A program made the translations under genes and the position numbers. A DNA stretch of 7,526 bases from assembly GCA_023356515.1 (NCBI GenBank), contig JAKQYG010000194.1:1-7526 (forward strand), written 5' to 3'. Position 1 is the first letter of the stretch. The number at the start of each line of letters is the position of its first letter. This DNA comes from Trichodesmium sp. MAG_R04 (GTDB taxonomy: Bacteria > Cyanobacteriota > Cyanobacteriia > Cyanobacteriales > Microcoleaceae). Below, one piece after another: positions 1-6,139 of the stretch. The notes under the pieces are model-generated. The model worked only from the letters and a program-made list of their open reading frames with translations. It was not told the origin of the DNA and did not search any database.

Positions 1-1
1 T

Positions 2-322
2 ACTTCTCCTAGACCAATACACCCATTTACACCCAGATGTATCACAGTTAGAGAAGCAGCAAGACTACATTCATATCCTGATTGGTTTAGATTTCATGTG
101 ACAAAATGGCATGGTTTTAGGCAAGTTGGTAATTCAGTTCCACCGCTATTAGCCAAAGCAGTTGCTCAAGAAATTATTCATGCTTTAAATATTCGACCAC
201 TTAAGCCTAGAATGAAAAAATATAAGTTAGAAAAATTAGAAAATTTAGAGCTTAATATGTCTATGGCTGCCGATATATATGGTGTTGATCGACATACTAT
301 TGCACCAAGACTGAGAAAGTAA
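2..322 (+). CDS. DNA (cytosine-5-)-methyltransferase, C-terminal fragment
   Basis: This is the last 106 residues of a Dcm-type enzyme that transfers a methyl group from S-adenosylmethionine to cytosine C5 in DNA. The frame is open from base 2 with no stop, so the gene is cut by the window edge. The GTG at 98 is an internal valine, not a start. Residues 13-31 read like conserved motif IX (TVREAARLHSYPDWF). Residues 36-49 match motif X (WHGFRQVGNSVPPLL), which helps form the cofactor pocket. The catalytic Pro-Cys loop and target-recognition domain lie outside the window. After motif X there is a basic Lys/Leu/Glu linker. The last 20 residues (AADIYGVDRHTIAPRLRK at the end) look like a helix-turn-helix. 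No restriction partner is visible downstream; a MITE-like element follows at once. Family assignment is firm; target sequence is unknown. Confidence 0.9.
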   Translation, partial: TSPRPIHPFTPRCITVREAARLHSYPDWFRFHVTKWHGFRQVGNSVPPLLAKAVAQEIIHALNIRPLKPRMKKYKLEKLENLELNMSMAADIYGVDRHTIAPRLRK

Positions 323-514
323 AAATTAAATAGGGTTTGCTGATTAAATCCAAAAGTTTTGACCCATAAAGGTTTTAGCATTTTTAAACTCGAAAAAATT
401 TTCTGGTTTTCGGTCTTGAGAGCTCAAAAAATAAGTATTTTGGGCGCTCCCATGGCAGAAAAATTAAGGGACAAATATATCCGACCACCTCCTTTAGCAA
501 TTCCCCGTTCCTCT

Positions 515-542
515 GTAGGGACGTTGCATGCAACGTCCGTAC
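515..542. repeat. Interspersed palindromic repeat with GTTGCATGCAAC core
   Basis: The sequence reads the same on both strands over 28 bases with a single mismatch (518 against 539). Bases 519-538 form a perfect 20 bp palindrome, GGACGTTGCATGCAACGTCC. From memory, GTAGGGACGTTGCATGCAACGTC-like units are scattered through many cyanobacterial genomes. Here it sits inside the MITE-like element. Confidence 0.7.
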
Positions 543-581
543 TTTTCATCCTAGGGGATGTTATGGGTGGATTCCCTACTC

Positions 582-600
582 CTGAAAAAGACTTTTTCAG
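582..600. repeat. Perfect inverted repeat near right end of the MITE-like element
   Basis: Nine-base arms, CTGAAAAAG and CTTTTTCAG, flank a single A. The right arm overlaps the terminal inverted repeat (597-606). It could fold as a hairpin or be part of a transposase-binding end. It could also stop plus-strand transcription coming from the methyltransferase gene, but the arms are AT-rich and no separate T-run follows. Confidence 0.6.
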
Positions 601-734
601 CTAGCCTTAAATAACTAAATTCTATCCACGATCTATAGTCATCCTGATTTAGATTGAGACAATATTTTCTTGCTGTGAAAGGGTTTTAGCTAAAAAAGTA
701 TCCCATTCTTATTCGGAATAACTATAAAACTTAG

Positions 735-1526
735 CTAAGAAACTTGAAATAGGAATGAAACTAAGTCTCCTTTCCCCAAAGATATCCGATCTCCTGGTTC
801 TAACTTATGTCTATTTCCTTTTATCAAAGGAGTATTATTAATGTAAGTACCATTGGAACTACCAGTATCTTCAATATAACAACTATCTCCTTCTACTCTA
901 ATATCAGCATGACTTCGAGAAACGACTTCAGAGTCAGGAAATCCTGAAACATCAATATCTGGTGCTACTTTGTCATTAGGCTTACCGATATGAATCACAG
1001 ATAAATTAACTGGTAATTCAATATTTGTATCTGTTCTGATATGAAGCAACTTAGCAAACTTTTCTTGCAATTGGGTCTTTCCTGGAATTGCTTCTTCCTC
1101 AGGAGGTGGAGAACTTACTTCTGGAGTAGTTAAAGGTGTGCTAATAGTATTAGTAGTTAACAGAGGTTCCTCTGTCTCAATAGGAACTGAAGTATTAGGG
1201 TTGCTAGATTTTTCTAAGTTCACTGTACCAGAAAGCAAAGGTTCTGGCTTCACTAATGGCTCTGGCAGTTCTAGGTTGGGTATATTTACTATGGGTGATA
1301 CTACAGTTGGCATCACTACTGGATCTGTTTGGGGTAAAACTTGACCTTCTTCTTGACTAACGCTACCTTGCAGGTCATAACCACATTGACCACAAAAGGC
1401 AGCATCAACTTGAACTATTGCCCCACATTTAGGACAATTTGTAGTCACTGGTAAGGGAGTGCAACAGTTTTCACATTGGTTTGCTCCATCAGGATTCGGA
1501 TGAGCGCAATTAGGACAGACAATCAT
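735..1526 (-). CDS. Double zinc-ribbon and FHA domain protein
   Basis: A 263-residue probably cytoplasmic protein. Two zinc ribbons lie at the N-terminus: Cys4-Cys7 with Cys18-Cys21, and Cys31-Cys34 with Cys45-Cys48. A Pro/Thr/Ser/Glu-rich, probably disordered linker covers about residues 52-150. The C-terminus (about 160-263) is an FHA domain, the fold that binds phosphothreonine peptides. Its signature residues are present: Gly181, Ser203-Arg204-x-His206 and Ser224-Asn225-Gly226-Thr227. It should therefore be able to read a Ser/Thr kinase target, though partner and kinase are not in this window. The start is supported by AAGGAGA (1537-1543) ten bases before the ATG. It lies 119 bp downstream of pgl on the same strand and may be partly co-transcribed. 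No clear terminator is seen after it. Confidence 0.9.
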   Translation of the reverse strand: MIVCPNCAHPNPDGANQCENCCTPLPVTTNCPKCGAIVQVDAAFCGQCGYDLQGSVSQEEGQVLPQTDPVVMPTVVSPIVNIPNLELPEPLVKPEPLLSGTVNLEKSSNPNTSVPIETEEPLLTTNTISTPLTTPEVSSPPPEEEAIPGKTQLQEKFAKLLHIRTDTNIELPVNLSVIHIGKPNDKVAPDIDVSGFPDSEVVSRSHADIRVEGDSCYIEDTGSSNGTYINNTPLIKGNRHKLEPGDRISLGKGDLVSFLFQVS

Positions 1527-1536
1527 TTATTTATCT

Positions 1537-1543
1537 TCTCCTT
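1537..1543 (-). promoter_or_regulatory. Ribosome binding site of the FHA gene
   Basis: On the minus strand the sequence is AAGGAGA, ten bases before the ATG at 1526. It is a near-ideal Shine-Dalgarno and fixes the start. pgl, lptF and the DUF938 gene in the same window lack one. Confidence 0.75.
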
Positions 1544-1625
1544 GCTATCAGTCAGATAATTAAAATACCGAATTAACATCCTACCAACGGTTCGTTTAAG
1601 GGACACCGCGGAATTTTTTGTGATT

Positions 1626-1652
1626 TATTTGAGATGAATTACTGCTCAAATA
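1626..1652 (-). repeat. Stem-loop spanning the pgl stop codon
   Basis: Eight-base perfect arms (1626-1633, TATTTGAG, and 1645-1652, CTCAAATA) enclose an 11-base loop. The pgl stop codon (1646-1648) is inside the stem. On the minus strand the stem is followed by an A-run rather than a T-run, so this is not a classical intrinsic terminator. It could be a 3'-end stabiliser or a pause site between pgl and the FHA gene. Confidence 0.45.
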
Positions 1653-2353
1653 TTAACACCTGTTAATAACCATTGTAGTTCTCCTTGGGGTTGAATCAGG
1701 CGACTAGGATAATTCATATCATCACCTTTTTTTGCAAATACTTGGTCTAATGCAGCTTGTTTATCTGCACCAGCAACTATAAATATTACGCAACGTGCTT
1801 GGTTTATTAGTGGAACTGTGAAAGTTAATCGCGGTTGGCCATCCTTATTCCCTACGGTAATTAGGCGATCGCTTACTTTCAAGGCATTTGTATGGGGAAA
1901 TAAGGAAGCTGTGTGACCATCACCACCCATTCCTAATAAAATCAAATCAAACTTCGGAAACTCCCCTGTAGAAACTTGAAAAAACTCTCGTAAATGAGCA
2001 TCATGATTTAAAGCGTCAGCTTCAGGGTCTCCGGTCCCTGTTTCCATAGGATGAATATTTGTTGTTGGTATCGGTACTCGATCTAGCCAAGCTTGCCTGG
2101 CCATTCTTTGATTACTCTCTGGGTGATCAGGAGCTACATAACGTTCGTCGCCCCAAAATACATGAATTTTATCCCAAGCTAGATTTTGAGTTCCTATGGA
2201 CTCATAAAGTGGCCTTGGAGTATTTCCACCAGCTAAAGCTATTGTAAATTGGCTACGCTGTGTGATGCCCTCTTGAATTTTCCCTAAGCAAATGTCCAGA
2301 GCTTGTTTGATCAACTGTTCTTTATCTTCTAGTAACTTAATCTGTTTGTCCAT
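1646..2353 (-). CDS. pgl: 6-phosphogluconolactonase
   Basis: This soluble enzyme hydrolyses 6-phosphoglucono-delta-lactone to 6-phosphogluconate, the second step of the oxidative pentose phosphate pathway, a main source of NADPH in the dark and in heterocysts. At 235 residues it has the usual family length and looks intact. Family motifs are clear: the phosphate-binding ALAGGNTPRPLYE at 39-51, FWGDERYV at 66-73, and LLGMGGDGHTASLFP at 139-153, with His147 as the expected catalytic base. No Shine-Dalgarno precedes the ATG. A TATAAC box on the minus strand (2363-2368) only nine bases upstream would give a very short leader if used. zwf, opcA and gnd are not in the window. The FHA gene follows in the same direction. 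Confidence 0.96.
   Translation of the reverse strand: MDKQIKLLEDKEQLIKQALDICLGKIQEGITQRSQFTIALAGGNTPRPLYESIGTQNLAWDKIHVFWGDERYVAPDHPESNQRMARQAWLDRVPIPTTNIHPMETGTGDPEADALNHDAHLREFFQVSTGEFPKFDLILLGMGGDGHTASLFPHTNALKVSDRLITVGNKDGQPRLTFTVPLINQARCVIFIVAGADKQAALDQVFAKKGDDMNYPSRLIQPQGELQWLLTGVNI
1865..1872. repeat. HIP1 octamer GCGATCGC
   Basis: A perfect copy of the highly iterated palindrome HIP1, which is strongly over-represented in many cyanobacterial genomes. It lies inside pgl. I saw only this one copy in the window. Confidence 0.85.
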
Positions 2354-2859
2354 TTGATTTGTGTTATAGTTAAAGCCTTACATTACAGTGTTTTTTTCTA
2401 AATTTGGGTATCAAAGTCGTGCTATCGTGGTTTGGATTGATATTCGACAGTCCTTTAGTTATTCCGGGTAAAAACGGTTAAAGTGTACTGGGACTACCTA
2501 GAACTTAAAAACCAATATTTAAGAGACAAAAAGAGGTTTTTCAGTCTTTACGAATTCAGGGCATTGATGGGCCAAAAATCTAGTAATCATAAGTTAGTTT
2601 AGTAGATATAACAATCCTAATTTATTTATTAATATTTAATTAAACTTTTATTGTTACTATTCAAAATATTTACCTAAATTTACTGATAAGGGGTTTTTAT
2701 AAATTCTGAAGTCGAGACAAATTAAATTGTCTAACTCTAATTAAGATCCTGTCGTTAAGCATTTTAAATGATTATTAGCTTATATTATTTGCATGATCAT
2801 ACAAGAAACTTGGTGTTCATTAATAAGTAATTATTATAATAAATAAAGGAGCAAAATTT
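2354..2859. other. 506 bp divergent intergenic region without a recognisable gene
   Basis: This spacer lies between the divergently read pgl and the 2860 gene. I see no coding frame with protein-like character. It holds a weak inverted repeat with AAAAACC/GGTTTTT arms (2507-2513 and 2535-2541, 21-base loop) and another with AGACAA/TTGTCT arms (2715-2720 and 2727-2732). Very AT-rich stretches cover about 2590-2700 and 2760-2850. It must carry the promoters of both flanking genes, and its length leaves room for a small RNA or long leader. No known RNA family was recognised. Confidence 0.5.
2846..2851 (+). promoter_or_regulatory. Ribosome binding site of the 2860 gene
   Basis: AAGGAG lies eight bases before the ATG at 2860, a good Shine-Dalgarno match that supports both the start and the reality of this otherwise unrecognised gene. 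A perfect TATAAT at 2835-2840 lies just upstream. It is too close to the Shine-Dalgarno to be the main -10 box, because transcription would then start within the ribosome binding site. Confidence 0.7.
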
Positions 2860-3903
2860 ATGTTTTATCCCAAAAAATTACCTAATTATATACGATACTT
2901 CCGAGGGAGATTTAGTCATTTGATCAAACCCTCAGTTTGGGGGCCAAGTGGCGTGGTTTTTCTAGTGCTATTATTTGCTTGGGAATTATCAGTGAATCCA
3001 AAATGGTTAATAATTGAAGATGATAATGATTCAGTATTAAATAGCAATACAATCACTGAAAATCTATCTCCTGAAGAGATTTCTATTATGAGTGATATTG
3101 ATAGTTCATCAGTTTTAATTGAAGAGTTAGAAATTAACAAAAATATGCTAATGAATCCTATACTAATTCCTAAGAAAAAATCATTAAAACGATCAAAAAA
3201 AGAAAAGAAGAAAAGTGTTATAAAACCAGAAGAATATTTAGCTGAACCTCAGTCAAAAATTAATATTTATGGGGAAGTACAAACTAATAATTTTCCTTCT
3301 ACAAATAAACTACCAAATATCAAATCATCTACTTCTCCCCTATTACAAAATAGGAATTTTTTGGGTCAAGAGAACAAGGAAGAAGCAAAAGCAGAATTTG
3401 TCAACCCTTTGGAGAATGGTATAAATAATTATCTGAGTTCCAAAGGCAAAGCTGAATCTCCCTCAAATGATCACTCTCAAGGCAACCATCTTAACCTCTA
3501 CCCAACTCAGATAAAGGCAAGGGATATTAAATCTTCTACTATTCTTAATAGCTTAAAATCCAAGATTTCTCAATCTGAGGAAGGAATAAATTATAATCCA
3601 CCCTTACCACCAATAAGTGTTACTCCTCCAAAACCTTACTACACTAACTTATCAGGAGTAAAAAACCAGATCAATAACCAAACTGATTTACCAGGGTATA
3701 ATTATTCTCCTCAAGAAAAATCTTCTAAGACAAATCCGCCTCCACTAATTCATAGATTAGCTAATAATAAAGATAGGGTGAATGTAGCTAATGAGAATCA
3801 AAATGTACTAGAGAACCCTTCAAGTAATCCTTTTTCTAGTAGTAATAATAGTTTTTATGGCCGTGGGTATAACCAGAATTGGAATAATCCTTTTAGGGAA
3901 TAA
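2860..3903 (+). CDS. Membrane-anchored low-complexity protein of unknown function
   Basis: I do not recognise this 347-residue protein. It has a basic N-terminus (Lys5-Lys6, Arg12, Arg15, Arg17) and one hydrophobic segment at about 29-46. This suggests a single-span inner-membrane protein with the rest in the periplasm. An acidic stretch (about 52-92) follows, then a Lys/Arg cluster (about 105-122). From about 140 on, the chain is rich in Asn, Ser, Pro and Lys and probably disordered. Proline clusters lie near 247-260 and 293-295. The C-terminus has two NPF motifs (323-325 and 343-345) around a GRGYNQNW stretch. The layout of anchor plus flexible spacer recalls TonB- or TolA-like bitopic proteins, but no C-terminal domain of either is visible. 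It has a good ribosome binding site and converges on lptF with a 22 bp gap. A role in the envelope is only a guess from location. Confidence 0.8.
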   Translation: MFYPKKLPNYIRYFRGRFSHLIKPSVWGPSGVVFLVLLFAWELSVNPKWLIIEDDNDSVLNSNTITENLSPEEISIMSDIDSSSVLIEELEINKNMLMNPILIPKKKSLKRSKKEKKKSVIKPEEYLAEPQSKINIYGEVQTNNFPSTNKLPNIKSSTSPLLQNRNFLGQENKEEAKAEFVNPLENGINNYLSSKGKAESPSNDHSQGNHLNLYPTQIKARDIKSSTILNSLKSKISQSEEGINYNPPLPPISVTPPKPYYTNLSGVKNQINNQTDLPGYNYSPQEKSSKTNPPPLIHRLANNKDRVNVANENQNVLENPSSNPFSSSNNSFYGRGYNQNWNNPFRE

Positions 3904-3918
3904 TGTAGGTTAACTTTT

Positions 3919-3938
3919 GGCTTCATTATCGTGAAGCC
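3919..3938. terminator. Stem-loop between convergent genes, possible bidirectional terminator
   Basis: Seven-base perfect arms, GGCTTCA (3919-3925) and TGAAGCC (3932-3938), enclose a six-base loop. The stem-loop starts 16 bases after the stop of the 2860 gene and overlaps the lptF stop codon (3926-3928). It is GC-richer than its surroundings and suitably placed to end both transcripts. Neither strand has a proper T-run after the stem, so termination is an inference from position. Confidence 0.5.
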
Positions 3939-5104
3939 CTTACTAATAAGAATACTGCTACTATAAGACCAAGAAAATTTGGTAACCATCCAGCCAAAAA
4001 AGGAGTTAAAATTTCTTTTTGTCCCATTGCTCCTGTAATAAATGAAAGTAAATAATAGGCAAAAATAATTATCACACTAATACCAAAACTAGTACTTCGA
4101 TTAGCTTTTCTTTGTGGTCTAATTCCTAAAGATCCTCCGACCAAACCCATCACTATACACACAAATGGTAAAGCAAGTTTTTGTTGAATTCTGACTTGGG
4201 TTTTAATAACTTCCCGATAATTTCCACTTAGCCGCATTAATTCTAAATATTCATAAGATTGAGAAATATTCATTTGTTTGTAACTACGTCTTTTGCCTGC
4301 TAAATCTAAAGGGGCCCTAGAAAGCTTCAATTTTTGATGGTCAAACTTTACTATATTGCGATAGGAAGCATCTGGAGACACAAGATAAATAGTTCCATTA
4401 AATAAGTCCCAAATATTTTCTGCTGAATTCCAAGTTGCTAATTCAGAGGACACTATTTGGTCAACTCCATATCGAGAACGGTCTACAATAGTTATGCCTT
4501 TCATATATTTACCATCAAATTTTTCGGCATAGAATAAGCGTGTAAGTGTATCGTCTTGACTACCATCTGGTTGCTTGACTTTACCAAATTCTGGATAGAA
4601 AATATTTTTTTCTTTGAAAGGAGGATTTTCTTGTTCTAGAGTTTTTTCTAAGATGATAGATGATTGATAGTTGGCATTGGGTACAATTACTTCATTAAGG
4701 GCAAAGCTCAAAGCAGTTACTATCAAACTTAATATGATTGCAGGTATGACCATTCGATAAATATTAATGCCACAGCTACGGAGAGCAATTATTTCGCTAT
4801 GACCAGACATCTGACTGTAAACCATGAGAGTAGCAAGTATCATGGCCATGGGGAATGCCAAACCAATAAATTCTGGCATTTTTAATAGAAATACTTGAAC
4901 AGCAATGGAAATAGGTAGTCCAGATTCTGTTACTTTTCTAACTAAATCAAACATTGCTCCAATTGTTATGCCAATAGATGAAAACAATCCTACACCAAAA
5001 AAGAATGGCCCAATTAATTCTGCGATGATGTAGCGATCCATGACTGAAATTTTTGGTTCCAATCTTTGTAGGAACAATAAAGAATTTGAGATATTACGCT
5101 CCAT
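3926..5104 (-). CDS. lptF: LptF/LptG (YjgP/YjgQ) family lipopolysaccharide export permease
   Basis: This inner-membrane permease subunit works with the LptB ATPase to extract lipopolysaccharide from the inner membrane and pass it along the Lpt bridge. The 392 residues show the family plan. Three N-terminal membrane spans lie at about 28-52, 66-96 and 116-138. A periplasmic jellyroll-type domain spans about 145-305, and three C-terminal spans lie at about 309-328, 340-360 and 367-388. Residues 100-112 (SGHSEIIALRSCG) match the coupling-helix motif that contacts LptB. The start is uncertain. Met1 gives a 21-residue extension and Met22 begins the usual MDRYI sequence. Neither has a clear Shine-Dalgarno, and such extensions occur in cyanobacterial homologues as I recall them. 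LptF and LptG are hard to tell apart. lptB is not next to it here. Confidence 0.93.
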   Translation of the reverse strand: MERNISNSLLFLQRLEPKISVMDRYIIAELIGPFFFGVGLFSSIGITIGAMFDLVRKVTESGLPISIAVQVFLLKMPEFIGLAFPMAMILATLMVYSQMSGHSEIIALRSCGINIYRMVIPAIILSLIVTALSFALNEVIVPNANYQSSIILEKTLEQENPPFKEKNIFYPEFGKVKQPDGSQDDTLTRLFYAEKFDGKYMKGITIVDRSRYGVDQIVSSELATWNSAENIWDLFNGTIYLVSPDASYRNIVKFDHQKLKLSRAPLDLAGKRRSYKQMNISQSYEYLELMRLSGNYREVIKTQVRIQQKLALPFVCIVMGLVGGSLGIRPQRKANRSTSFGISVIIIFAYYLLSFITGAMGQKEILTPFLAGWLPNFLGLIVAVFLLVRASR

Positions 5105-5325
5105 ATATTTCAGATTTAAGGTGAAGTCTATAATTTATAATTTATAATTTACAATTGAGGTAGATTCCAATTCTGTTCTTATGAAATTATATAAATTCAA
5201 TAGTTTAAGTTCTATGTCTCGTTAAGAGAAAAAAAACTTCTAAATTCTCAATTCTACACTCCAACTTACTAACTGGACTTATATTTAGATTTTTTATATG
5301 CTGAACAGCTTAACTAATAACTGAA
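5105..5325. promoter_or_regulatory. Divergent intergenic region, lptF and DUF938 gene
   Basis: This 221 bp gene-free, very AT-rich stretch must hold promoters for both flanking genes. The heptad repeat (5130-5157) sits 26 bp before the lptF ATG and so probably within its promoter or leader. A TATATG-like box near 5295-5300 is a possible -10 for the plus-strand gene. No confident -35 element or operator was found. Confidence 0.4.
5130..5157. repeat. Heptanucleotide tandem repeat (ATAATTT) x3 plus a degenerate copy
   Basis: Three exact copies of ATAATTT (5130-5150) are followed by ACAATTG (5151-5157), a copy with two changes. Short tandemly repeated heptanucleotides are a known feature of heterocyst-forming cyanobacteria. 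Each unit also creates TATAAT- or TATAAA-like boxes on one or other strand just upstream of lptF. Confidence 0.75.
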
Positions 5326-5949
5326 ATGACCTCTTTTAATGATGCTCGACAATATGCTCCCGCAACTGAACGCAACCAGGAATTTATTTTGGAAGTGTTA
5401 CAGCGAGTTTTGCCTCCAACAGGCAACATTTTAGAAATTGCTAGTGGTACAGGACAACACGCTATTTTCTTTTCTTCTCGTCTGCAACCGCGCCAATGGT
5501 TTCCTTCTGATCCTAACCCCATGTTGCGTGAGAGTATCGCGGCGTGGCAAAAACATAGTCCCTCAGATAACCTACATCCACCTCTTAATATTGATGCACA
5601 GGAGTCAGTTTGGGCGGTGGAGAAAGAAGGTGTTGAGATTTCAGCTATTGTCAATATTAATATGATTCATATTAGTCCTTGGTCTACTTGTCTGGGATTA
5701 ATAGAGGGTGCGGGACGTTTGTTACCCCAGGGCGGGGTGCTATATTTGTACGGTCCTTACAAACTGGGAGGGGAACATACAGCACCGAGTAATTTAGCAT
5801 TTGATGAGTCTCTGAGCTTTCAAAATCCTGAGTGGGGAGTAAGAAATCTAGAGGATGTCGTAGGGGTAGCAGAGAAGAAGGGATTAAAGTTTCTAGAGAA
5901 GGTGCAAATGCCAGCAAATAATTTATCTGTGGTTTTCTATAAAGATTAG
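5326..5949 (+). CDS. DUF938-family SAM-dependent methyltransferase
   Basis: A 207-residue soluble class I methyltransferase of the DUF938 family, the group that includes human METTL26. The substrate is not known. The usual family landmarks appear in order: YAPATERN at 10-17, the SAM-binding motif I LEIASGTGQHA at 36-46, WFPSDPNP at 58-65, NMIHISPW at 112-119, LYGPY at 141-145, WGVRNLEDV at 170-178 and MPANN at 195-199. The length is normal and no key element is missing. The ATG is the first possible start after an in-frame stop at 5311-5313. No Shine-Dalgarno is visible, so the mRNA leader may be short or atypical. It stands alone, divergent from lptF and followed by about 190 bp of plain sequence and then a decayed transposase. 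Confidence 0.93.
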   Translation: MTSFNDARQYAPATERNQEFILEVLQRVLPPTGNILEIASGTGQHAIFFSSRLQPRQWFPSDPNPMLRESIAAWQKHSPSDNLHPPLNIDAQESVWAVEKEGVEISAIVNINMIHISPWSTCLGLIEGAGRLLPQGGVLYLYGPYKLGGEHTAPSNLAFDESLSFQNPEWGVRNLEDVVGVAEKKGLKFLEKVQMPANNLSVVFYKD

Positions 5950-6139
5950 ACTTGTCGTTTCTATGAGGTAAAGTATGAAGTTAATAGGTTATTTGAGATG
6001 TGACGATGCTAAGTACAGGAAAAGAAGCTTGACTTCTAGAATAGGAAAAGGTTTCATAGAACTGGAAATGTAATGTACATGAAACCTGATATGAATTAGA
6101 TTAGTTTATTACAACCCACATTTCGCACTTCAAATTGTA
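5950..6139. other. Gene-free region after the DUF938 gene
   Basis: No coding frame is supported here. It contains a long inverted repeat (6049-6087) and a small one with AGAAG/CTTCT arms (6023-6037). Near the right side, at about 6105-6125, is a stretch containing ACCCACATTTCGCAC. From its position next to the transposase remnant this might be an insertion-sequence end, but I found no matching inverted copy on the other side. Confidence 0.4.
6049..6087. repeat. Inverted repeat with 9 bp arms
   Basis: AGGTTTCAT (6049-6057) and ATGAAACCT (6079-6087) are perfect complements around a 21-base loop. It lies 100 bp past the DUF938 stop. It could be a late transcript end, an operator-like site or a mobile-element relic. 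No T-run follows directly. Confidence 0.45.

Larger units (their letters stand above)
326..613. mobile_element. MITE-like non-autonomous element with 7 bp flanking direct repeats
   Basis: A ~274 bp unit (333-606) begins GGGTTTGCTGA and ends, read on the opposite strand, GGCTAGCTGA, which makes short imperfect terminal inverted repeats. Both ends are flanked by TTAAATA (326-332 and 607-613), which looks like a target-site duplication. Near the right end is a 19 bp hairpin, CTGAAAAAGACTTTTTCAG (582-600), and inside is a second palindrome (515-542). No transposase is encoded. An open frame at 359-604 lies entirely inside the element and resembles no protein I know. The insertion sits just after the methyltransferase stop codon. 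AT-rich flanks make a chance 7 bp match possible, so the boundaries are an inference. Confidence 0.55.

Noticed and set aside
98..322. A separate small gene starting at GTG 98
   Set aside because: The same frame is open to the window edge and encodes motif IX before this codon, so the GTG is an internal valine.
359..604. An 81-codon open frame on the plus strand
   Set aside because: It lies wholly inside the MITE-like element, runs through its palindromes, has no ribosome binding site and resembles no protein.
655..720. Minus-strand tail reading EWDTFLAKTLSQQENIVSI before a stop
   Set aside because: It looks slightly protein-like, but only about 20 residues follow an in-frame stop. No family or start could be assigned.
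681..721. Possible terminator after the FHA gene
   Set aside because: TTATTC/GAATAA arms (709-721) leave a one-base loop, and the nearest T-run on the minus strand is about 13 bases away.
5310..5917. Minus-strand frames opposite the DUF938 gene
   Set aside because: The plus-strand frame carries all family motifs. The opposite frames show no domain or start signal.
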